64,000 bases of DNA from Thiomicrorhabdus aquaedulcis (GTDB lineage Bacteria; Pseudomonadota; Gammaproteobacteria; Thiomicrospirales; Thiomicrospiraceae), in contig NZ_AP018722.1 of NCBI RefSeq assembly GCF_004001325.1, positions 62,001 through 126,000 on the forward strand, read 5' to 3'. Positions 53,123 to 63,400 of the stretch are shown here, one piece after another. A program made the position numbers and the translations under genes. Every line of letters begins with the position of its first letter. Position 1 is the stretch's first letter. The notes under the pieces were generated by a model. It searched no databases, was not told the DNA's origin, and was given only the letters and a program-made list of their open reading frames with translations.

Positions 53123-54819
53123 GACACTTAACACAACGTGGTGTACTTGGGTTTTTAATGCTCTGGTTGTGGTTGGGCGTGGCCAATGCGCAAGGGATTC
53201 AGGAGGCTTCAGACACGCAAGACGTCAACCCAATGCAGACGGTGGACGTGCGGTTATCGGCCACCAAACTCATGTTGGGTCAGCCGTTGGTGTTGACCAT
53301 TACTGCGCGGCCAACCATCAGCGGCGCGCAACTAGCCGAGCAGTTTAGTCAACTAAATTGGCGTACCCTACAAACCGATTGGGCGATTGAGTCGGTCAAC
53401 AGTAACTCCGAGCGCATTCGGGTGACTTTGTACCCGTTGCGCGCCGGTCAAGTGGCGTTTTCGGCCATTAAAGCGGGGTGGATTAACGCACCGCAGACCC
53501 TTATTGAAGTAGCGCAAAACCCCGAAGTGACTATTGAATGGCAAGCGCCACCGCCCACAATGTATCACCAACAAAACAGCGCCTGGAACGCACGTGTGAC
53601 CTTAAAAAATGCCGCCAATGCCGCTCATTTTGAGGCGCGTAAACCACTGCATTTGTTGGACGATCAAAGCGTTAATACACAAAAGGTTGAGGTTGTGGCC
53701 GAACCGTTTAACGAGAAAACGCAGGCGAATGCCGCGCAAAAAACCGTGCAACTGCTGGCCAATGTGCAAGCTAATGTGCAGGCCAATTTGGGGCGAAGCC
53801 CGTTTGAACCCCCGCAACCCAATGCAACCCAGAACGCAACGCGCAGCGTGCTGTCGCCTGTGGTGGTGGTTAAAAACACCACGCAACAAGTGTGGCGTTT
53901 TTACGATGCGCCGCATACGCTTAACGTACAGCCGTTGCCACAATTTTTACCTGCGGGCTTGCCCGTAGGCCAAGTGAGCTTTGGCGCGGCAAACGAATTT
54001 GACATTAAACCTTTTAAACCACCCTTTTGGCACCTCGCCAAACGGCTGTATCACTGGCCTATGCGCTTAACCACTCAAGGCCTAGATCAAACAGGGCTTA
54101 AACAGTTGGCTGAACAATGGCAAACGCAAATTCCTAATACGGCAAAAAACAGTACAAAAAATAGCGCACAAATAGAGTGGTTGGTTGAATCACAAACTTT
54201 TACACAAGTGCTTAACCCAAATAGCGCAAGTGGCGAAAGTAGCGCAAATGGTACAAACGCCACCAGTAATTTAAGCGGAGAAGTGCTTAATAATGTGCCT
54301 TATCGCATTATGCAACCAGGCCTGGTTACCTTGCCGGCAGTGCATTGGCGCGTGTTTGATCCGCACACGGGTAAATTGCAGGTGCTAAGTATGCCCGAGC
54401 GCACGGTATTTGCGGTGCCTGTTTGGGCGCTATATATGGGAGTGATTTTGCTGGTCATGTTGCTGTTGTACACGCTGTATAAAGCGCGCAAACCGTTTAA
54501 CCAGGCCTGGTCAAAGCGTCGTTTAAAACAAGCCATTCATCAAGCCAGCACGCCCCAGCACATTTGGCGCGCTATGCAATTATGGCAGGGGTTGCAAATA
54601 CAGCCAGCCAGCCAAACTCTGGGGCAGTTTAACGCTTGGTACAATACGCATTTTAAACCGTGTCACGTGCTAAACGCATTAATGGCACAGTTGAATGTCG
54701 AACATTTTTCAACGCAGCCCAGCAATACAAGTGATTCAAGCAATCCAGTCAACTCAGACAACACCTTAACGGCGTTGAAAACATTGGCATTAGAGTGGGT
54801 TAACAACATTCGTCGCTAA
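53116..54819 (+). CDS. BatD-like membrane protein
   Basis: 567 residues. A signal peptide (LGFLMLWLWLGVANAQG) is followed by a long periplasmic beta-rich region (TVDVRLSATKLMLGQPLVLTIT, RVTLYPLRAGQVAFSAIKAGWI), a late membrane helix (VWALYMGVILLVMLLLYTLY) and a basic cytoplasmic tail. This matches BatD/BatD-like proteins that end MoxR-Bat operons, linked to envelope or oxidative-stress fitness. It overlaps the BatB-like stop by 7 bases and contains two perfect palindromes. Confidence 0.8.
   Translation: MVRHLTQRGVLGFLMLWLWLGVANAQGIQEASDTQDVNPMQTVDVRLSATKLMLGQPLVLTITARPTISGAQLAEQFSQLNWRTLQTDWAIESVNSNSERIRVTLYPLRAGQVAFSAIKAGWINAPQTLIEVAQNPEVTIEWQAPPPTMYHQQNSAWNARVTLKNAANAAHFEARKPLHLLDDQSVNTQKVEVVAEPFNEKTQANAAQKTVQLLANVQANVQANLGRSPFEPPQPNATQNATRSVLSPVVVVKNTTQQVWRFYDAPHTLNVQPLPQFLPAGLPVGQVSFGAANEFDIKPFKPPFWHLAKRLYHWPMRLTTQGLDQTGLKQLAEQWQTQIPNTAKNSTKNSAQIEWLVESQTFTQVLNPNSASGESSANGTNATSNLSGEVLNNVPYRIMQPGLVTLPAVHWRVFDPHTGKLQVLSMPERTVFAVPVWALYMGVILLVMLLLYTLYKARKPFNQAWSKRRLKQAIHQASTPQHIWRAMQLWQGLQIQPASQTLGQFNAWYNTHFKPCHVLNALMAQLNVEHFSTQPSNTSDSSNPVNSDNTLTALKTLALEWVNNIRR
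54315..54326. repeat. ACCAGGCCTGGT palindrome (coding, PGLV frame)
   Basis: Perfect copy in the BatD-like gene, encoding QPGLVTLP. Confidence 0.95.
54500..54511. repeat. ACCAGGCCTGGT palindrome (coding, QAW frame)
   Basis: Perfect copy just after the membrane helix of the BatD-like protein, encoding NQAWS. Confidence 0.95.
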
Positions 54820-54851
54820 TGGTGAGCGTTAAGGGTTTGAGTTAGCGTTAA

Positions 54852-55133
54852 TTATTCACTGGCGTTATGTTTATCGTTTCCATTAAACGTCGCCTCAAAC
54901 GGTTTAATAATTTTTAGATATTTTTGGTAAGCAATGGCAATCGCATAGGCCATCGAGCCAATAATAATCACGTCACCCAAATACGCCAAGCCCATCGAAA
55001 ATAGGTTGTCGCGGATAAAACTCGGTAAAATAAGTGCGCCGCCCACCACCAAACCCAACAATATGGTTTTTAAAGCGACTTTTAAAATGCCTTTTACTAA
55101 CAAATGCTTGTGTTCTTTAGAGCCAAGTTGCAT
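54852..55133 (-). CDS. Small membrane protein, unknown
   Basis: 93 residues with two predicted helices (ILKVALKTILLGLVVGGALILPSF and LAYLGDVIIIGSMAYAIAIAY), a basic N-terminus and a polar C-terminal tail. I do not recognise the family. AAGGA stands 7 bases before the ATG, which supports a real gene. It converges with the Bat operon and is followed upstream by trxC on the same strand after about 108 bp. Confidence 0.6.
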   Translation of the reverse strand: MQLGSKEHKHLLVKGILKVALKTILLGLVVGGALILPSFIRDNLFSMGLAYLGDVIIIGSMAYAIAIAYQKYLKIIKPFEATFNGNDKHNASE

Positions 55134-55240
55134 GGGGTTTCCTTGTTTTTATTATGTTTATTGCGTTTATTGCATCAATGACGTTAACCCGGAGACTGCA
55201 AACTACGCTTGAGCGTGCCATCTTAACGCATCCACAAAAA

Positions 55241-55672
55241 TTAACGTAAAGTTTGCTCAACCCAGCGACTAAAGCCACCTAAATCCAACGCGCCCGACAT
55301 ACGATTAAGCTCTTTGCCGCCTTTAAAAATCGCCAAGGTGGGAATCGAGCGAATGTTAAATTGCTGAGAAATTGCTGGTTCGTTTTCGGTGTTAATTTTA
55401 ATAAAGCGCGCGTGGGTTTTAGGTTCTAACTGGGCGGCGGCTTGGGCAAATGTGGGGGCAAAACTTTTGCACGGCCCGCACCACGGCGCCCAAAAGTCCA
55501 CCACCAACGGCTGATCGGTTTTGGCCAAAGCGCGCAAAAACTGCTCGCCAGTCATTTCAATAGGTTTGCCAATAAACAAATTATTTTGGCACTTGCCACA
55601 GCGCGCCGGTTGCGCCAATTTCTCATCGGCCACGCGGTTTAAACCACCACAATGCGGACACATAATAATCAT
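55241..55672 (-). CDS. trxC: Thioredoxin 2
   Basis: 143 residues. An N-terminal zinc ribbon (CPHCGG...CGKCQNNL, four cysteines) precedes a thioredoxin fold with the active site FWAPWCGPCKSF, and IRSIPTLAIFKGGKE with the cis-proline. It is a cytosolic disulfide reductase induced by oxidants in E. coli. AGGAG stands 5 bases before the ATG at 55672. The upstream hypothetical gene ends 22 bp before, so they may share a transcript. Confidence 0.95.
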   Translation of the reverse strand: MIIMCPHCGGLNRVADEKLAQPARCGKCQNNLFIGKPIEMTGEQFLRALAKTDQPLVVDFWAPWCGPCKSFAPTFAQAAAQLEPKTHARFIKINTENEPAISQQFNIRSIPTLAIFKGGKELNRMSGALDLGGFSRWVEQTLR

Positions 55673-55694
55673 AACAGCTCCTTTTGTTTTGTTG

Positions 55695-56171
55695 CTAGTC
55701 GGTTAACCAATCGGGTTTGGGGCTTTCTTCTCTGCCGGCGGCAAAGCCTCGGTCTACAAAGCCATGCAAGGTTGCATCGTGCGCGTGAATCAGCGCAATC
55801 ATTTTAGGGTCGTCGCTGGTTAAGGTCGCCTCAACCCCCATTTTAACAGCGCGATAGGTCATGGTAATTTGGTCTTTGTATTCAAACAACGCCGCAAACA
55901 GCGGATCCCACGAGCGAATGGCGCGCCCCATGTCAAAGCGTTTTTGCATACCCACCACATGCGCTTGCAGTATTTTGGCCAACTCTGGTGTGGTGGCCGT
56001 GGTGGTGGCGCAAATACCATTGGGCAACCGCGTGGTATGACGCTGCAATTGCTGGTGAAACTCCAACAAATGGCTAAACAACGCCTGGTCTTGTTTGTGC
56101 TGCTCATCACTGCCGCGCCCGTGTTTATAAGGGCGATGGCTTTCTACGGTGTTCTGTTCAGTGTTTGACAT
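55695..56171 (-). CDS. Conserved-looking cytoplasmic protein, unknown function
   Basis: 158 residues, rich in His and charged residues, no signal or membrane segment. Helical, with GRGSDEQHKQDQALFSHLLEFH, ILQAHVVGMQKRFDMGRAIRSWDPLF and MIALIHAHDATLHGFVDRG. The regular histidines could bind a metal or heme, but I cannot assign a family. AGGAG stands 8 bases before the ATG. It lies just upstream of trxC on the same strand, suggesting a redox context. Confidence 0.65.
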   Translation of the reverse strand: MSNTEQNTVESHRPYKHGRGSDEQHKQDQALFSHLLEFHQQLQRHTTRLPNGICATTTATTPELAKILQAHVVGMQKRFDMGRAIRSWDPLFAALFEYKDQITMTYRAVKMGVEATLTSDDPKMIALIHAHDATLHGFVDRGFAAGREESPKPDWLTD

Positions 56172-56261
56172 AGATTACTCCTAACCAATGGATTCTTTAT
56201 AGGGGGTTGCGCGGCTAAATACAAGCGGTGTGTAAAGGGCTCACCTATATTTTGGGCAAAA

Positions 56262-56291
56262 AAAAGCACGGTAAGGTCGTACCGTGCTTTT
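56262..56291. terminator. Rho-independent terminator-like hairpin
   Basis: AAAAGCACGGTA and TACCGTGCTTTT enclose a short loop. It lies upstream of the gene at 55695, so it would end transcription arriving from the right (the 121-residue gene) or act on an upstream RNA. Confidence 0.7.
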
Positions 56292-56633
56292 CTGAGGAGT
56301 GTAAAACGTGAAACATAAAACTAATTAACAACTGACTTTAAAACCTTAACTTTAAACCACAGGGTAAAACGTAACCAAAATAACCACGAACTTGACAATT
56401 AGTTCGTCAACGCACTTTTAAGGTTTGTGGAGCATACAAGCTTTAAAAGTGGCTAAAGGTTAGAAGGCTATGTTTAACCAATTTTAACCATTAACGCCTA
56501 ACAAACGTCTTTATTAAGCGCTGTGTAAAGTGTAGGCGGGCATCGTCATAAAATCAATTAATAACCCTTGAAACACTCTTGAAAAACCCTGCGTATTTAA
56601 AGGGTTAATGCCACCGTTAAAAACAGCCGTTTA
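56292..56633. other. 342-bp gene-free region with two further hairpins
   Basis: ACGAAC...GTTCGT at about 56386-56407 and a long imperfect hairpin at 56413-56451 (CACTTTTAA...TTTAAAAGTG). No ORF of note. It could include a small RNA or the 3' UTR of the 56634 gene. Confidence 0.4.
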
Positions 56634-56999
56634 TCACTCAACCTTATCCATTTGAGTGATTTGTTGCGCGTAATAGTTAGCCTGATTTTGCAAGCCGCCG
56701 GCATAATTTAAGCGGTTTAATGACTCGTTGGGTTCAATGGTGCGCTGCTCGGGCGCGGTGCTGGCGTTAATACTTTGTGACGCACCCAACGCCAAATAAT
56801 CGGTTACAGCACCACTTTGCATAGACTGACCCGCCGCATTTTGCGACAAAGACACCGTAGTGTTGCCGGCCGAGGTAGTAGTCGGTGCCGATTTTTCGTC
56901 CATTTTAATGTCCGCTTTAGCGTTTAAAGCATTGTTTGCCATCACCTGCGGATTAAGTGACACAGCGGCTGACGCCAATACTGGATTTAACGTGCTCAT
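56634..56999 (-). CDS. Small Ser/Asn/Gln-rich protein, unknown
   Basis: 121 residues, low in aromatic residues, with no signal peptide and a disordered look (MSTLNPVLASAAVSLNPQVM, ending NYYAQQITQMDKVE). I do not recognise it. The ribosome site AAGGAG at 6 bases from the ATG is strong, so it is probably expressed well. It is divergent from the giant adhesin gene across a 433-bp gap. Confidence 0.6.
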   Translation of the reverse strand: MSTLNPVLASAAVSLNPQVMANNALNAKADIKMDEKSAPTTTSAGNTTVSLSQNAAGQSMQSGAVTDYLALGASQSINASTAPEQRTIEPNESLNRLNYAGGLQNQANYYAQQITQMDKVE

Positions 57000-57432
57000 A
57001 CATAACTCCTTGACTCATTAAATAAAGTCGTTATTAAACAACCACCTTTATTATAATTTTAAAAAAGCAAAAGAACACAGTGCGCGAATAAAAAATATCA
57101 ATATAAACAACACAACCCGTCATAAAAAAATCAACCCTCATATCGCGCCAAAACCTCATTATCATGCCGTGCTACGACACGGCATCTGCAAACCCAGCCG
57201 CAAACAAAATCCACTCGCACAACACTCACTTAATATAAGCGTTTTATTATGCCTAACAAAACATCGTCCTTACTGTCCTTTAGTACAGTAGGAAAGCCTC
57301 TGTAGTTTTAGTATTATCCCAAGTACAAAAAATATCAGAGAACCTTTTAAATTCACTTAGCCCACTTAACGCAAACGTTAAACGCCAAGAAATTCAAGGT
57401 TTTTCAGTCGTCTAAAAATGGAGTAAAGCATC
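57000..57432. other. 433-bp divergent intergenic region before the adhesin
   Basis: AT-rich. It contains the REP-type hairpin at 57164-57185 and the expected promoters of the adhesin and of the 56634 gene. I cannot place a convincing -35/-10 pair. Confidence 0.5.
57164..57185. repeat. REP-like hairpin
   Basis: ATGCCGTG-ctacga-CACGGCAT is the second stem-loop of the element at 6181 in the opposite orientation. Confidence 0.75.
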
Positions 57433-60400
57433 ATGGCAACAATTATCGGTCAAGTTACAAGCTTACAAGGCACAGTCAGAGCCATTAACCCGGTCACCGG
57501 AGAAGTAAGAATACTTGAGGTAGGCAGCCCAATTTTCGCCGGCGAAACCCTGCAAACCTCCAGCACCGGTGGCGTAGTGGTTAACATGCAAAATGGCGAG
57601 CTGCTTACATTAGGCCGTGACACCCAAATGCTATTAGACGACGACGTAATTGGCCAAGCCAACACCCCTGATATTACCGAAGCCAGCGCCGAAGTCGCCG
57701 CCCTACAACAAGCCATTTTAGACGGCAACGTAAACCTAGACCAACTAGAAGAAACCGCCGCCGGCGAAACCGCCGCACCAGGCAGCGCCTCCGAAGGCGG
57801 AGTGTTTATAGATCGAACCGCAGCAGAAGGCGAAGTAACCAGCGGGTTTGAAACCAGTACTAGCAGTTCAACCACTCTAACCGATGTGGAACGTAATGAT
57901 GCTGCTGAGCCTGCCGTTAATAATGCACCAACATTGCAAGATGACAGTCCTACTAACGCCGAAAACGACGCACTCACAACAGATGAAGACAACGCGATTG
58001 ATATTAATGTGCTCGCCAACGACACCGACATTGACGGCAACGTCTCAGCGGTTGCCTCGGTGACCCAAGGCACCAACGGGACAGTGGCCATCAATACCGA
58101 TGGCACGGTGAAATACACCCCGAATGCCAACTACAGCGGCAGCGACAGCTTCACCTACACCAATGCCGAAGGCAACACCGCCACGGTGAACGTCACGGTC
58201 AACCCCGTGAACGACCCAACGGTAGTGGTCAATGACGCAGCGACAACAGATGAAGACAACGCGATTGATATTAATGTGCTCGCCAACGACACCGACATTG
58301 ACGGCAACGTCTCAGCGGTTGCCTCGGTGACCCAAGGCACCAACGGGACAGTGGCCATCAATACCGATGGCACGGTGAAATACACCCCGAATGCCAACTA
58401 CAGCGGCAGCGACAGCTTCACCTACACCAATGCCGAAGGCAACACCGCCACGGTGAACGTCACGGTCAACCCCGTGAACGACCCAACGGTAGTGGTCAAT
58501 GACGCAGCGACAACAGATGAAGACAACGCGATTGATATTAATGTGCTCGCCAACGACACCGACATTGACGGCAACGTCTCAGCGGTTGCCTCGGTGACCC
58601 AAGGCACCAACGGGACAGTGGCCATCAATACCGATGGCACGGTGAAATACACCCCGAATGCCAACTACAGCGGCAGCGACAGCTTCACCTACACCAATGC
58701 CGAAGGCAACACCGCCACGGTGAACGTCACGGTCAACCCCGTGAACGACCCAACGGTAGTGGTCAATGACGCAGCGACAACAGATGAAGACAACGCGATT
58801 GATATTAATGTGCTCGCCAACGACACCGACATTGACGGCAACGTCTCAGCGGTTGCCTCGGTGACCCAAGGCACCAACGGGACAGTGGCCATCAATACCG
58901 ATGGCACGGTGAAATACACCCCGAATGCCAACTACAGCGGCAGCGACAGCTTCACCTACACCAATGCCGAAGGCAACACCGCCACGGTGAACGTCACGGT
59001 CAACCCCGTGAACGACCCAACGGTAGTGGTCAATGACGCAGCGACAACAGATGAAGACAACGCGATTGATATTAATGTGCTCGCCAACGACACCGACATT
59101 GACGGCAACGTCTCAGCGGTTGCCTCGGTGACCCAAGGCACCAACGGGACAGTGGCCATCAATACCGATGGCACGGTGAAATACACCCCGAATGCCAACT
59201 ACAGCGGCAGCGACAGCTTCACCTACACCAATGCCGAAGGCAACACCGCCACGGTGAACGTCACGGTCAACCCCGTGAACGACCCAACGGTAGTGGTCAA
59301 TGACGCAGCGACAACAGATGAAGACAACGCGATTGATATTAATGTGCTCGCCAACGACACCGACATTGACGGCAACGTCTCAGCGGTTGCCTCGGTGACC
59401 CAAGGCACCAACGGGACAGTGGCCATCAATACCGATGGCACGGTGAAATACACCCCGAATGCCAACTACAGCGGCAGCGACAGCTTCACCTACACCAATG
59501 CCGAAGGCAACACCGCCACGGTGAACGTCACGGTCAACCCCGTGAACGACCCAACGGTAGTGGTCAATGACGCAGCGACAACAGATGAAGACAACGCGAT
59601 TGATATTAATGTGCTCGCCAACGACACCGACATTGACGGCAACGTCTCAGCGGTTGCCTCGGTGACCCAAGGCACCAACGGGACAGTGGCCATCAATACC
59701 GATGGCACGGTGAAATACACCCCGAATGCCAACTACAGCGGCAGCGACAGCTTCACCTACACCAATGCCGAAGGCAACACCGCCACGGTGAACGTCACGG
59801 TCAACCCCGTGAACGACCCAACGGTAGTGGTCAATGACGCAGCGACAACAGATGAAGACAACGCGATTGATATTAATGTGCTCGCCAACGACACCGACAT
59901 TGACGGCAACGTCTCAGCGGTTGCCTCGGTGACCCAAGGCACCAACGGGACAGTGGCCATCAATACCGATGGCACGGTGAAATACACCCCGAATGCCAAC
60001 TACAGCGGCAGCGACAGCTTCACCTACACCAATGCCGAAGGCAACACCGCCACGGTGAACGTCACGGTCAACCCCGTGAACGACCCAACGGTAGTGGTCA
60101 ATGACGCAGCGACAACAGATGAAGACAACGCGATTGATATTAATGTGCTCGCCAACGACACCGACATTGACGGCAACGTCTCAGCGGTTGCCTCGGTGAC
60201 CCAAGGCACCAACGGGACAGTGGCCATCAATACCGATGGCACGGTGAAATACACCCCGAATGCCAACTACAGCGGCAGCGACAGCTTCACCTACACCAAT
60301 GCCGAAGGCAACACCGCCACGGTGAACGTCACGGTCAACCCCGTGAACGACCCAACGGTAGTGGTCAATGACGCAGCGACAACAGATGAAGACAACGCGA

Positions 60401-63400
60401 TTGATATTAATGTGCTCGCCAACGACACCGACATTGACGGCAACGTCTCAGCGGTTGCCTCGGTGACCCAAGGCACCAACGGGACAGTGGCCATCAATAC
60501 CGATGGCACGGTGAAATACACCCCGAATGCCAACTACAGCGGCAGCGACAGCTTCACCTACACCAATGCCGAAGGCAACACCGCCACGGTGAACGTCACG
60601 GTCAACCCCGTGAACGACCCAACGGTAGTGGTCAATGACGCAGCGACAACAGATGAAGACAACGCGATTGATATTAATGTGCTCGCCAACGACACCGACA
60701 TTGACGGCAACGTCTCAGCGGTTGCCTCGGTGACCCAAGGCACCAACGGGACAGTGGCCATCAATACCGATGGCACGGTGAAATACACCCCGAATGCCAA
60801 CTACAGCGGCAGCGACAGCTTCACCTACACCAATGCCGAAGGCAACACCGCCACGGTGAACGTCACGGTCAACCCCGTGAACGACCCAACGGTAGTGGTC
60901 AATGACGCAGCGACAACAGATGAAGACAACGCGATTGATATTAATGTGCTCGCCAACGACACCGACATTGACGGCAACGTCTCAGCGGTTGCCTCGGTGA
61001 CCCAAGGCACCAACGGGACAGTGGCCATCAATACCGATGGCACGGTGAAATACACCCCGAATGCCAACTACAGCGGCAGCGACAGCTTCACCTACACCAA
61101 TGCCGAAGGCAACACCGCCACGGTGAACGTCACGGTCAACCCCGTGAACGACCCAACGGTAGTGGTCAATGACGCAGCGACAACAGATGAAGACAACGCG
61201 ATTGATATTAATGTGCTCGCCAACGACACCGACATTGACGGCAACGTCTCAGCGGTTGCCTCGGTGACCCAAGGCACCAACGGGACAGTGGCCATCAATA
61301 CCGATGGCACGGTGAAATACACCCCGAATGCCAACTACAGCGGCAGCGACAGCTTCACCTACACCAATGCCGAAGGCAACACCGCCACGGTGAACGTCAC
61401 GGTCAACCCCGTGAACGACCCAACGGTAGTGGTCAATGACGCAGCGACAACAGATGAAGACAACGCGATTGATATTAATGTGCTCGCCAACGACACCGAC
61501 ATTGACGGCAACGTCTCAGCGGTTGCCTCGGTGACCCAAGGCACCAACGGGACAGTGGCCATCAATACCGATGGCACGGTGAAATACACCCCGAATGCCA
61601 ACTACAGCGGCAGCGACAGCTTCACCTACACCAATGCCGAAGGCAACACCGCCACGGTGAACGTCACGGTCAACCCCGTGAACGACCCAACGGTAGTGGT
61701 CAATGACGCAGCGACAACAGATGAAGACAACGCGATTGATATTAATGTGCTCGCCAACGACACCGACATTGACGGCAACGTCTCAGCGGTTGCCTCGGTG
61801 ACCCAAGGCACCAACGGGACAGTGGCCATCAATACCGATGGCACGGTGAAATACACCCCGAATGCCAACTACAGCGGCAGCGACAGCTTCACCTACACCA
61901 ATGCCGAAGGCAACACCGCCACGGTGAACGTCACGGTCAACCCCGTGAACGACCCAACGGTAGTGGTCAATGACGCAGCGACAACAGATGAAGACAACGC
62001 GATTGATATTAATGTGCTCGCCAACGACACCGACATTGACGGCAACGTCTCAGCGGTTGCCTCGGTGACCCAAGGCACCAACGGGACAGTGGCCATCAAT
62101 ACCGATGGCACGGTGAAATACACCCCGAATGCCAACTACAGCGGCAGCGACAGCTTCACCTACACCAATGCCGAAGGCAACACCGCCACGGTGAACGTCA
62201 CGGTCAACCCCGTGAACGACCCAACGGTAGTGGTCAATGACGCAGCGACAACAGATGAAGACAACGCGATTGATATTAATGTGCTCGCCAACGACACCGA
62301 CATTGACGGCAACGTCTCAGCGGTTGCCTCGGTGACCCAAGGCACCAACGGGACAGTGGCCATCAATACCGATGGCACGGTGAAATACACCCCGAATGCC
62401 AACTACAGCGGCAGCGACAGCTTCACCTACACCAATGCCGAAGGCAACACCGCCACGGTGAACGTCACGGTCAACCCCGTGAACGACCCAACGGTAGTGG
62501 TCAATGACGCAGCGACAACAGATGAAGACAACGCGATTGATATTAATGTGCTCGCCAACGACACCGACATTGACGGCAACGTCTCAGCGGTTGCCTCGGT
62601 GACCCAAGGCACCAACGGGACAGTGGCCATCAATACCGATGGCACGGTGAAATACACCCCGAATGCCAACTACAGCGGCAGCGACAGCTTCACCTACACC
62701 AATGCCGAAGGCAACACCGCCACGGTGAACGTCACGGTCAACCCCGTGAACGACCCAACGGTAGTGGTCAATGACGCAGCGACAACAGATGAAGACAACG
62801 CGATTGATATTAATGTGCTCGCCAACGACACCGACATTGACGGCAACGTCTCAGCGGTTGCCTCGGTGACCCAAGGCACCAACGGGACAGTGGCCATCAA
62901 TACCGATGGCACGGTGAAATACACCCCGAATGCCAACTACAGCGGCAGCGACAGCTTCACCTACACCAATGCCGAAGGCAACACCGCCACGGTGAACGTC
63001 ACGGTCAACCCCGTGAACGACCCAACGGTAGTGGTCAATGACGCAGCGACAACAGATGAAGACAACGCGATTGATATTAATGTGCTCGCCAACGACACCG
63101 ACATTGACGGCAACGTCTCAGCGGTTGCCTCGGTGACCCAAGGCACCAACGGGACAGTGGCCATCAATACCGATGGCACGGTGAAATACACCCCGAATGC
63201 CAACTACAGCGGCAGCGACAGCTTCACCTACACCAATGCCGAAGGCAACACCGCCACGGTGAACGTCACGGTCAACCCCGTGAACGACCCAACGGTAGTG
63301 GTCAATGACGCAGCGACAACAGATGAAGACAACGCGATTGATATTAATGTGCTCGCCAACGACACCGACATTGACGGCAACGTCTCAGCGGTTGCCTCGG

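Noticed and set aside
56306-56315. ACGTGAAACA, half of a parS site
   Set aside because: The left half is not complementary, so it is not a full ParB site.
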